A stretch of DNA of 11,322 nucleotides, from assembly GCA_031266115.1 (NCBI GenBank), contig JAISBQ010000008.1, positions 1-11,322 on the forward strand, in the 5' to 3' direction. The position numbers and the translations under genes are program-made. Positions 5,098 through 11,322 of this stretch are shown here, in pieces. Within the stretch, counting starts at the first letter, position 1. Each line of letters starts with the position of its first letter. The stretch is from Bifidobacteriaceae bacterium (lineage in GTDB: Bacteria > Actinomycetota > Actinomycetes > Actinomycetales > WQXJ01). The notes under the pieces are model-generated. The model was not told where the DNA came from, did not search any database, and saw nothing but the letters and a program-made list of their open reading frames with translations.

Positions 5098-6708
5098 ATG
5101 AGCACCACGATCGATCTCAACGTCTCCCCGCTGGGCAGGGTAGAAGGGGATCTCGATGTGCGGGTGACCATCGCCGATGGCGTGGTGAGTGATGCCTGGA
5201 CCCGCGCGATGATGTTCCGCGGATTCGAGACCATCCTGCGCGGGAAGGACATGCGGGCGGGGGTGATCATGACGCCAAGGATTTGTGGGATCTGTGGCGG
5301 ATCCCATCTCTACAAGGCGGCGTACGCCCTGGATACGGCGTTCGCATCCCATGTCCCACCCAACGCGACGTTGGTGCGCAACATCGCCCAGGCGGTCGAG
5401 ACGCTTCAGTCCATCCCACGCTATTTCTATGCACTATTCGCCATCGACCTGGTCAATCCGGTCTATGCCAAGGCGCCCAGCTATGACGAGGTGGTGCGCC
5501 GGTTCAGCGCGTTCACCGGGACCAGCTATCAGCGCGGGGTGGTGCTCAGCCAGGAACCGGTCGAGGTGTATGCGATCTTCGGAGGTCAGTGGCCGCATTC
5601 GTCGTTCATGATCCCGGGCGGCATCATGGGCGCACCCACGCTGGCGGATGTGACGCGCGCCACCGCCGTGATCGACCATTGGCGGGCCAGCTGGCTGGAG
5701 GAGCAATGGCTGGGCTGCCCGGTAGACCGCTGGCTCGCCAACAAGACCTGGGATGACGTGATGACCTGGCTGGACGAGGATCCGGCCCACAGGGATTCGG
5801 ACTGCGGCCTGTTCATCCGCCACGCCCTCGACATCGGACTCGACACCTACGGCGGCGGATACGGCAACTATCTCGCCACCGGCACCTACTTTGAGCCGGC
5901 ACTGTACGAGAACCCGACCATTGAGGGGCGCTCGGCCGCCCTCATCACCCGCGCCGGGGTGTATGCCGACGGCGTCCACTACGAATTCGACCAGGCCCGC
6001 GTCTCGGAGGATGTCGCGCACTCGTTCTATCGCGGCCCGGACGCCGTCCACCCGTGGGATGGCACCCAGGACGCCACCGACCCCGCGGCGGGCCGCGACC
6101 AGGGCAAGTACTCGTTCGGCAAGGCGCCCCGCTACGACGTGCCTGGGGCTGGCCGGCTTCCCCTCGAGGCCGGGCCTTTGGCGCGCCGGGTGATCGCCGG
6201 CCAGCCACGCACCGCCCCCCACCAGGACTATGACCCGTTGATTGCCGATGTCCTCGCCGTCAAGGGGCCGTCCGTCTTTGTTCGTCAACTCGCCCGGATG
6301 CACGAGGCGGCCAGCTACTACCGGCTGGTCACGTCGTGGCTGGCGGCGCTTGACCTGGGCGAATCGTTCTATTCCGAGCCGGTGGATCCGACATCGGCCC
6401 GCGGCTATGGCGCCACCGAGGCTGCCCGCGGCGCGCTGCAGGACTGGGTGGTCATCGAGGACGGGAAGATCGCCAACTACAACGTCATCACGCCATCGGG
6501 ATGGAACATTTCTCCCCGCGACAAGGACGCGGTGCCGGGACCGATGGAGCGGGCGTTCATCGGCGCTCCGATCCGCGACCCCGACGATCCCGTGGAGCTG
6601 GGTCACGTGGCGCGCAGCTTCGACTCGTGCATCGTGTGCCAGGTCCACGCCTATGACGGGCGCACGGGCCGCGAGTTGTCATCGTTCGTGGTCAACTCGA
6701 TGGTGTGA
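5098..6708 (+). CDS. hupL: [NiFe]-hydrogenase large subunit, group 2a (HupL/HucL type)
   Basis: Catalytic subunit carrying the Ni-Fe(CN)2CO centre that splits H2. 536 residues, full length. N-terminal SPLGRVEGDLDVRV is the family opening with the conserved RVEG. The L1 motif RICGICGGSH gives Ni ligands Cys63 and Cys66. The C-terminal L2 motif FDSCIVCQVH gives Cys511 and Cys514, with His517 as the last residue of the mature protein. Ser510 replaces the Pro of the common DPCxxC form, which I recall as tolerated in group 2 enzymes. A 19-residue tail (AYDGRTGRELSSFVVNSMV) follows His517 and should be removed after Ni insertion by the endopeptidase encoded next. The middle region (LYENPTIEGRSAALITRAGV, SFYRGPDAVHPWDG) fits HupL. 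With the small subunit it forms the core dimer; the likely electron sink is the quinone pool (established for Huc, inferred here). Starts at an ATG with good Shine-Dalgarno. Confidence 0.96.
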   Translation: MSTTIDLNVSPLGRVEGDLDVRVTIADGVVSDAWTRAMMFRGFETILRGKDMRAGVIMTPRICGICGGSHLYKAAYALDTAFASHVPPNATLVRNIAQAVETLQSIPRYFYALFAIDLVNPVYAKAPSYDEVVRRFSAFTGTSYQRGVVLSQEPVEVYAIFGGQWPHSSFMIPGGIMGAPTLADVTRATAVIDHWRASWLEEQWLGCPVDRWLANKTWDDVMTWLDEDPAHRDSDCGLFIRHALDIGLDTYGGGYGNYLATGTYFEPALYENPTIEGRSAALITRAGVYADGVHYEFDQARVSEDVAHSFYRGPDAVHPWDGTQDATDPAAGRDQGKYSFGKAPRYDVPGAGRLPLEAGPLARRVIAGQPRTAPHQDYDPLIADVLAVKGPSVFVRQLARMHEAASYYRLVTSWLAALDLGESFYSEPVDPTSARGYGATEAARGALQDWVVIEDGKIANYNVITPSGWNISPRDKDAVPGPMERAFIGAPIRDPDDPVELGHVARSFDSCIVCQVHAYDGRTGRELSSFVVNSMV

Positions 6709-6714
6709 GATCCG

Positions 6715-7401
6715 ATGCCCATGTCTGCGGACGGCCCCGTCTACCCGGCCGATCCCCCGCCCGTGCCGGCGTCGCCGCTCGCCCTCATCGATCTGCTTGG
6801 CGTCGAGGCGACCCGCCCCGGACCGGCGCTGCTGGTGATCGGTTGCGGGAACCCGCTGCGCGGCGATGATGCGGTTGGGCCCGCCATCGTCCGTCACCTG
6901 TGGGACCGTGGCGTCGCCGATGCCGGCCCACCCGTCCGGTGGAAGGAAGCCGCCGATGCCGGCCCCGGGGTGGGCGGGCTGGTGGAACTGGCTGACGGGG
7001 GAACCTCCGGTATGGATGTCGCGTTTCGCCTGCGTGGGGCGGGGCGCGTCATCCTCGTGGACGCCGCACGGACGGGGCTGCGCCCGGGCACGGTGGTCCG
7101 GGTCTCCGGCGCTGGTGTCGCGGAGTTCCCACCCATGGGAGGACTGGCGAGCCACGAGTTCCGGTGGAACCACGCTCTGGCGTTCGGCCGATGGCTCCTC
7201 GGCGATCAGATGCCCGGCGATATCGACGTGGTTCTCATCGAGGGCGAGTCCTTCGAGTTTGGCGCACCTCTCTCCGAGCCTGCGCGCACCGCTCTCGCCC
7301 AGGTGATCAGTCTCATCGAGGCCGAGATCGACGCTGTCGCCGGGGTGCGTGAGGAGGCGGCGGTTGACAGCGAGGGTCCGGATTCGGCTGACGCCGGTTG
7401 A
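6715..7401 (+). CDS. hupD: Hydrogenase maturation endopeptidase (HupD/HybD family, peptidase M52)
   Basis: Cleaves the C-terminal tail of the large subunit after nickel insertion. 228 residues, longer than the usual 150-200. The core begins at about residue 39 with LLVIGCGNPLRGDDAVGPAIV, the GxGNxLxxDD signature whose acidic residue binds Ni. RVILVDAARTG carries the second acidic ligand, and SHEFRWNHALAF the conserved histidine region. LADGGTSGMDVAF and VVLIEGESFEFGAPLS are typical of group 2 maturation proteases. There is an extra N-terminal Pro-rich stretch of about 38 residues and a Gly/Ala-rich insertion between about 70 and 90. The start is uncertain: ATG at 6715 and 6721 both lack a clear Shine-Dalgarno, and later GTG codons in the leader are possible. 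It lies six bases after hupL, so it is in the same operon and its substrate is almost surely that subunit. Confidence 0.92.
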   Translation: MPMSADGPVYPADPPPVPASPLALIDLLGVEATRPGPALLVIGCGNPLRGDDAVGPAIVRHLWDRGVADAGPPVRWKEAADAGPGVGGLVELADGGTSGMDVAFRLRGAGRVILVDAARTGLRPGTVVRVSGAGVAEFPPMGGLASHEFRWNHALAFGRWLLGDQMPGDIDVVLIEGESFEFGAPLSEPARTALAQVISLIEAEIDAVAGVREEAAVDSEGPDSADAG

Positions 7402-7826
7402 CCCTGGTTTCCGTGTCGCGTTCCGTCCGCGACGGAAGACAGGTCACCGAAAGGACTCGCGATAGGCGTCGGAAGGACCACGGGGAGCGGTCCCTTGGTG
7501 GCATCGCGAGCCCGGACCATCGCGGTGACCAGCAGGACCAGCCACACGGCGAGGGCGACGAGACGCTACCCAGGGCGCTTTCCACGGGTTCGACACCCAC
7601 CAGGTTCTTGCCGTCGCGGTGCTCAACATGGCTTTCGATACCGACGGGCGGTGCCGTGGTGCGTGGGCCCGGGGATAGGTCCGAGCTCGCCACCGGCGCC
7701 ATGGTCTGGGCTTCCCGGTCGGTGCCCGTATCGGACGGCGATGGACTGTCAGAATGGCGGGGAGCCTATGCTCACCCGGGACATCGGCCGTCACCCTGAT
7801 CGCCGACCGAGTGAATCGTCGAACCC
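7402..7826. other. Gap between hupD and hypF, no intact gene recognised
   Basis: 425 bases with no convincing + strand gene. A weak -10-like TATGCT occurs at 7767-7772 with only a poor -35 (TGGACT, 19-base spacing). An ATG at 7768 has a GGGGAG just upstream but is out of frame with hypF and opens only an Arg/Pro-rich frame. No terminator with a T-tract is seen. The - strand holds a possible gene remnant, listed separately. Confidence 0.5.
7430..7702 (-). pseudogene. Possible frameshifted remnant of a small membrane protein
   Basis: On the - strand an ATG at 7702, with GGGAAG upstream, opens about 45 residues of ordinary-looking sequence (ending GVEPVESALG) near 7568. Another frame then continues with LVALAVWLVLLVTAMV, a plausible transmembrane helix, and RARDATKGPLPVV, keeping G/C-rich third positions. 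A stop (TAG at 7566-7568) separates the second frame from its upstream part. One indel near 7565-7575 would join them into a small one-helix protein. It is convergent to hupD, and its far end would run into the hupD 3' end. I do not recognise the family. It may be chance in GC-rich DNA. Confidence 0.2.
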
Positions 7827-10361
7827 GTGCCACGACCTCCGCATCCCGACCCGCCGCCCACCGCGCCGGTCGCTGGACTACGTCCCGCCATACCGGTGTC
7901 ACCCTCCGTCCCGCCGCCCACCGCGACTCCACCACCACCCCAGCCGATCCGGCGGCGGTACACCATGTGCGGCGTGGTCCAGGGGGTCGGTTTCCGTCCC
8001 CATGTGGCGCGCACCGCAGCCACGTTCGCGGTGACCGGGTGGTGCGGAAACGACGACGAGTCGGTGTTCATTGAGGTCCAGGGCACGCCCGCGGAGGTCG
8101 ACGCGTTCGCTGATTCTGTCGCCGCCGACGCCCCCCCGCTGGCACACATCGTCTCCGTGGAGTGGACTGAACTTCCACCCGCGGCGGGCGAGGCGTCTTT
8201 CCGGATAGTCCCGAGCGAGCGGGCGTCCGGTCTGCCCACGCTGATCCCTCCGGATGTCGCCCCATGCGCCGACTGCCTCGCCGAGATGGCCGATCCCGCG
8301 GACCGTCGCTACCTCTACCCCTTCATCACGTGCACCAATTGCGGTCCGCGCCTGAGCATCATCCGCGACGTCCCCTACGACCGTCCCCTGACTACGCTCG
8401 CCGCCTTCCCCATGTGTGACGCCTGCCGGGCCGAGTACACCGACCCCACCAACCGTCGCTACCACGCCCAGCCCATCAGCTGCTTCGACTGCGGCCCCCG
8501 CCTATGGCTCCAGTCCCCCGCCGATGCCGCATCCGCCTCCCACCTCCATCCCGCCTCGCGCGCCGCGGGTCTGCCGGCCACTCACGGTGGCGAGGTGTTG
8601 GGGGAGTGGGGGGACGCCATCGTGCGGGGGCGGGGAATTCTGGCCGGTGGGGGGATCCTGGCCGTCAAGGGGATCGGTGGGTTCACCGTGATGGCGAACG
8701 CGCGCGACCACGCGGCGGTGGATAGGCTGCGACGCCGCAAGCACCGGCCGCACAAGCCGTTCGCGGTGATGGCGCCGGATGTGGCGACCACGCGGTCTTT
8801 CGCGGATCTCTCGCCCACCCAAGAGCGGGTGCTGACATCCCCTCAGCGGCCGATTGTCCTCGCGCCGATGGCGGCCGGCTACGACCTCGCCGCCGGCGTC
8901 GCCCCTGGGCTCGGCGACGTGGGGGTGATGCTCCCCTCGGCCCCGCTCCACACGCTGCTGGTGGCCCCGGGGGAGGTGGTGATCGCCACGAGCGCGAACA
9001 TATCCGGTGAGCCCCTGATCTACCGGAACCGCGACGCCGCGCGAGACCTCGCGCCCATCGTGGACGCTGTGCTCACCCATGACCGGCCCATTCACGTTCC
9101 GGTCGAGGATTCGGTTCTCATGGCCGATGGCGAGGGCGCCACCCCCATCCGCCGCTCCCGCGGCTACGCGCCGTTGCCGGTGCGCCTTGGCGACGGGGGT
9201 GGGCGGGTGCTCGCCGTGGGCGGCGAGTTGAAGAACACCTTCGCGATGACCCGTGGCGGGATGGCGTTCCTGTCTGCGCATATCGGGGACATGGGGTCGT
9301 TGGCATGTCAGCGGGCGTTCGAGCGCTCGGTGGCACAGATGAGCGCGATGCACCGCGAGGATGTGGCGCTGGTGGCGGCCGACCTGCATCCGGGCTACGC
9401 CACCACCGCTTGGGCCGAGCGCTACACCGAGGCCCACGACCTGCCCCTACTCCAGGTGCAGCACCACCACGCCCACGCCCTGTCCCTCCTCGCCGAGCAT
9501 CGCGCGGTAGGCCGCCGGGCCGCCATCGCGGTGTTCGACGGAACCGGCTACGGACTCGACGGGAACGTGTGGGGCGGGGAGATTCTCACCTTCGCCGCCG
9601 ACCCGATGGACTGGCAGCGCGCCTGGCACCTCCCACCGTTTGCCCTGCCGGGCGGGGATAGCGCCGTCCAGAATCCGTGGAAGGTTGCTCACGCGGTGCT
9701 CGCCGCATTCACCGCGCACGATGACGTTCCCTCCCTACGCGCCGCCGCCTCACCTGCTGAGGTGGCGCTAGTCCGTTCGCAACTCGCCAGCGGTGTCGGT
9801 GTGGTGGCCACCACCAGTGCGGGCCGGTTGTTCGACGCGGTCGCGGCGTTGCTGGGCGTGCGGCATCACGTGACATATGAGGCGCAAGCGGCGATGGAAC
9901 TCGAACGGTTGGCTCGCGCGTGTTCTCATGAGGCGTGCGCCCACGTGAGGTTCGCCGATGTGCGGGAGCTGGTGGGCGCCATCGTCGATGCGATTGGTGG
10001 TGGCGCGCGCCCCTCCCACGGGGGGTCCAGTGCGTCAGGGAGGCGGCCCGACGCGGCCGCTCGCGCCGATGGCGTCGCGCCAGCCTGCCTGGCCCGGCAG
10101 TTCCACGCCGGGTTGGCGGGGATCGCGGTGGACGCCCTGGTCGCGAGCGCGCGGACTTCGGGAGCGGAGGTGGCTGGACTCACGGGCGGGGTCTTCCAGA
10201 ACCGCCTGTTCACGGCCGACTGTCTGGCGCGCTTAGCCGACGTGGGCCTGCCGGTGCTGGTCCATCGCGTGGTCCCCGCCAACGATGGCGGTCTCGCCCT
10301 CGGTCAAGCCCTTGCAGGCTGGCTACACCTGGCGGCGAATCGGCCGGGGGGTGGAGGGTGA
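7827..10361 (+). CDS. hypF: Carbamoyltransferase HypF, [NiFe]-hydrogenase maturation
   Basis: Uses carbamoyl phosphate and ATP to carbamoylate the C-terminal Cys of HypE, the first step towards the CN ligands of the NiFe site; cytosolic. 844 residues. Order: Pro-rich leader 1-40; acylphosphatase domain 41-130 with VVQGVGFRP (catalytic Arg57) and Asn75; two zinc fingers of exact form CxxC-x18-CxxC (Cys147, 150, 169, 172 and Cys197, 200, 219, 222); YrdC-like domain about 255-430 (AVKGIGGFTVMANA, RRRKHRPHKPFAVMAP, VVIATSANISGEPL); Kae1-like domain about 470-840 with HHHAH at 546-550, VFDGTGYGLDGNVWGGEIL, GGVFQNRLF and NDGGLALGQA. A 25-residue Gly/Ser/Arg-rich insertion sits near 730-755. The leader is extra compared with most HypF; a GTG at 7896 is a possible shorter start and neither start has a strong Shine-Dalgarno. 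It must act with HypE, HypC and HypD, none of which is present here. Confidence 0.95.
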   Translation: MPRPPHPDPPPTAPVAGLRPAIPVSPSVPPPTATPPPPQPIRRRYTMCGVVQGVGFRPHVARTAATFAVTGWCGNDDESVFIEVQGTPAEVDAFADSVAADAPPLAHIVSVEWTELPPAAGEASFRIVPSERASGLPTLIPPDVAPCADCLAEMADPADRRYLYPFITCTNCGPRLSIIRDVPYDRPLTTLAAFPMCDACRAEYTDPTNRRYHAQPISCFDCGPRLWLQSPADAASASHLHPASRAAGLPATHGGEVLGEWGDAIVRGRGILAGGGILAVKGIGGFTVMANARDHAAVDRLRRRKHRPHKPFAVMAPDVATTRSFADLSPTQERVLTSPQRPIVLAPMAAGYDLAAGVAPGLGDVGVMLPSAPLHTLLVAPGEVVIATSANISGEPLIYRNRDAARDLAPIVDAVLTHDRPIHVPVEDSVLMADGEGATPIRRSRGYAPLPVRLGDGGGRVLAVGGELKNTFAMTRGGMAFLSAHIGDMGSLACQRAFERSVAQMSAMHREDVALVAADLHPGYATTAWAERYTEAHDLPLLQVQHHHAHALSLLAEHRAVGRRAAIAVFDGTGYGLDGNVWGGEILTFAADPMDWQRAWHLPPFALPGGDSAVQNPWKVAHAVLAAFTAHDDVPSLRAAASPAEVALVRSQLASGVGVVATTSAGRLFDAVAALLGVRHHVTYEAQAAMELERLARACSHEACAHVRFADVRELVGAIVDAIGGGARPSHGGSSASGRRPDAAARADGVAPACLARQFHAGLAGIAVDALVASARTSGAEVAGLTGGVFQNRLFTADCLARLADVGLPVLVHRVVPANDGGLALGQALAGWLHLAANRPGGGG
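7851..7925. repeat. 15-bp direct repeat in the hypF leader
   Basis: CCGCCGCCCACCGCG occurs exactly at 7851-7865 and 7911-7925, a period of 60 bases or 20 codons. It falls in the Pro-rich leader, where the start codon is unclear, so it may be partly noncoding. Confidence 0.6.
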
Positions 10362-10500
10362 GGTTGGTTGTGGACGGTGTCTGCGGCGCGGAGCGGCGGG
10401 ACGTGGGACGGCCCGGCGGTGGCACGGCCCGGCGGCGAATCGCGCCGTGGGGGGGGGACAGCGGGTGAGGGTGGTTGTGGACGGTGTCCGTGGCGCGGGA
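10331..10500. repeat. Diverged direct repeat straddling the hypF stop codon
   Basis: Two copies: 10331-10392, which includes the last hypF codons and stop, and 10431-10500. They share GGCGGCGAATCG at the start and, further on, GGTGAGGKTGGTTGTGGACG followed by GTGTCYGYGGCGCGG (10357-10391 and 10464-10498). Between them ACGGCCCGGCGG occurs twice (10408-10419 and 10424-10435). Period is 100 bases at the left and 107 at the right edge, the difference lying in a G-run. It looks like a tandem duplication that started inside the gene's 3' end. Confidence 0.65.
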
Positions 10501-10781
10501 TGGTCTGGCGCCGTCATCGGCGACGGGAATCCGAGCCGAACGGCGCTCACCGCGCCGGAACGTGGCCGGCCGGGCTGGACAACACGGATTTCCCGGTTGG
10601 GCAGCATACGGTTCCCTGCAGCAAGTGAAGGGATCGACCGCGACCGTGCTGGGCCCGAGCGTTGTGGAGGGCCGAGCACACTGGCACCGATTTCGGCGCC
10701 CCCACGGGGCGAGCCCAAGCGATGCGGAGTGCCGCCTGGCGCAGGCGACACCAGTCGCCACGATGTCAGGTGCGGCGTAGG
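10501..10781. other. Gap before the aldo/keto reductase, nothing recognised
   Basis: 280 bases downstream of both converging genes. I see no coding sequence, RNA gene or clear terminator. CGCCCC-CAC-GGGGCG near 10700-10716 could make a 6-bp stem but has no T-tract. Confidence 0.5.
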
Positions 10782-11322
10782 TCAGCCCAGCGTGACCAGT
10801 TCCTCGGGGGTGAGGGTCAGGTCGGTGGCCTTGAGCGAGTCGAGGATCGAGGCGGGGCGGGTGGCGCCGGGGATCGGGATCACGCCGGGGGACTTGGCCA
10901 ATTCCCAGGCCAGGACCACCTGCTGGGGGGAGACACCGCGCGCGTCGGCCACGTCTTGGTACGCGGTGAACCGGGTCGCGACGGACTTGGCCCGGCCGAT
11001 GCCACCGAGGGGACTCCACGGGAGGAACGCGATGCCGAGTTCGGCGCACAGGTCAAGCTCCGGCTCGGATGAGCGGAAGGCCGGGGAGAACTGGTTCTGG
11101 ACCGCGTCGAGCCGGCCGCCCAGGATCTCGCGGGCCTCGGCGATCTGGGCCGGGTTGACGTTGGACACGCCGGCCCGCACGATCACGCCATCGTCCAACA
11201 ACTCCACGAGGGCTCCCACCGAATCGGCGAACGGGACGGCCGGATCGGGCCGGTGGTAGTAGAACAGGCCGATCGCCTCGACGCCAAGGGCTTTGGCACC
11301 GGCGCGCGCGACCTGCTTGATG
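10782..11322 (-). CDS. Aldo/keto reductase, C-terminal part (5' end outside window)
   Basis: NAD(P)H-dependent reductase of the (beta/alpha)8 aldo/keto reductase superfamily; substrate unknown. Read on the - strand, the frame is open from base 11321 to the TGA at 10782-10784, about 180 residues; the family usually has about 280-330. The visible part starts IKQVARAGAKALGV, then IGLFYYHRPDPAVPF with the catalytic-tetrad His, a VRAGVSNVNPAQI strand-loop, VQNQFSP, FLPWSPLGGIG and the nucleotide phosphate-binding region IPIPGATRPASILDSL near the C-terminus. The GTG at 11219 is internal, because homology continues upstream of it. The N-terminal catalytic Asp, Tyr and Lys lie outside the window. It converges with hypF and has no evident tie to the hydrogenase. 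Confidence 0.9.
   Translation of the reverse strand, partial: IKQVARAGAKALGVEAIGLFYYHRPDPAVPFADSVGALVELLDDGVIVRAGVSNVNPAQIAEAREILGGRLDAVQNQFSPAFRSSEPELDLCAELGIAFLPWSPLGGIGRAKSVATRFTAYQDVADARGVSPQQVVLAWELAKSPGVIPIPGATRPASILDSLKATDLTLTPEELVTLG

Noticed and set aside
5434..6648. 404-codon - strand open frame opposite hupL
   Set aside because: Shadow of the strongly biased hupL codons; hupL has all catalytic motifs in the other strand.
8502..9437. 311-codon - strand open frame opposite hypF
   Set aside because: Shadow of hypF; no recognisable domain.
10700..10716. Intrinsic terminator between hypF and the aldo/keto reductase
   Set aside because: Short 6-bp stem without a T-tract on either strand.
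10285..11259. 324-codon + strand open frame over the hypF end and the aldo/keto reductase
   Set aside because: Overlaps the end of hypF in another frame and the clear reductase on the opposite strand; composition is Arg/Gly-rich without motifs.

Overview
This is a GC-rich window. The strong G/C preference at third codon positions, the GTG starts, the FolD active-site wording (a Ser-Pro-Asn-Pro-Gly-Gly-Val-Gly-Pro-Met-Thr stretch) and a short MutY without a C-terminal domain all suggest an actinobacterium (Actinomycetota). I cannot fix the genus. All intact genes are on the + strand except the last one, which runs on the - strand at the right edge.

Left part (1-2796): housekeeping genes. The 3' two thirds of glyA (serine hydroxymethyltransferase) is followed by folD (methylene-THF dehydrogenase/cyclohydrolase), so the two successive steps that make and oxidise methylene-THF lie side by side. 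mutY (A/G mismatch adenine glycosylase) comes next. Between mutY and the next gene (2797-3265) is a repeat-rich spacer. It holds a hexamer array, two 57-bp REP-like palindromic units sharing a perfect 21-bp inverted repeat, a second pair of direct repeats, and a plausible -10 box with a strong Shine-Dalgarno.

Central part (3266-7401): a compact [NiFe]-hydrogenase operon. It runs: a DUF1641-like helical protein with a 72-residue Ala/Gly/Ser/Pro leader; hydrogenase small subunit (ATGA overlap with the first gene); large subunit; and the maturation endopeptidase that trims the large subunit C-terminus. The small subunit has no Tat signal and resembles cyanobacterial HupS, which places the enzyme in group 2a, the group that includes the mycobacterial atmospheric-H2 oxidiser Huc. 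The first gene sits where Huc operons carry the scaffold gene hucM, so it is a candidate scaffold or quinone-delivery partner (inference).

Right part (7402-11322): a 425-bp gap with a possible frameshifted small membrane-protein remnant on the - strand, then hypF (carbamoyltransferase that makes the CN ligand precursor for the NiFe site) with a proline-rich leader. A 420-bp spacer with diverged direct repeats follows, and then the C-terminal two thirds of an aldo/keto reductase on the - strand, cut by the window edge. The hypA, hypB, hypC, hypD and hypE genes needed for a working hydrogenase are not in the window.
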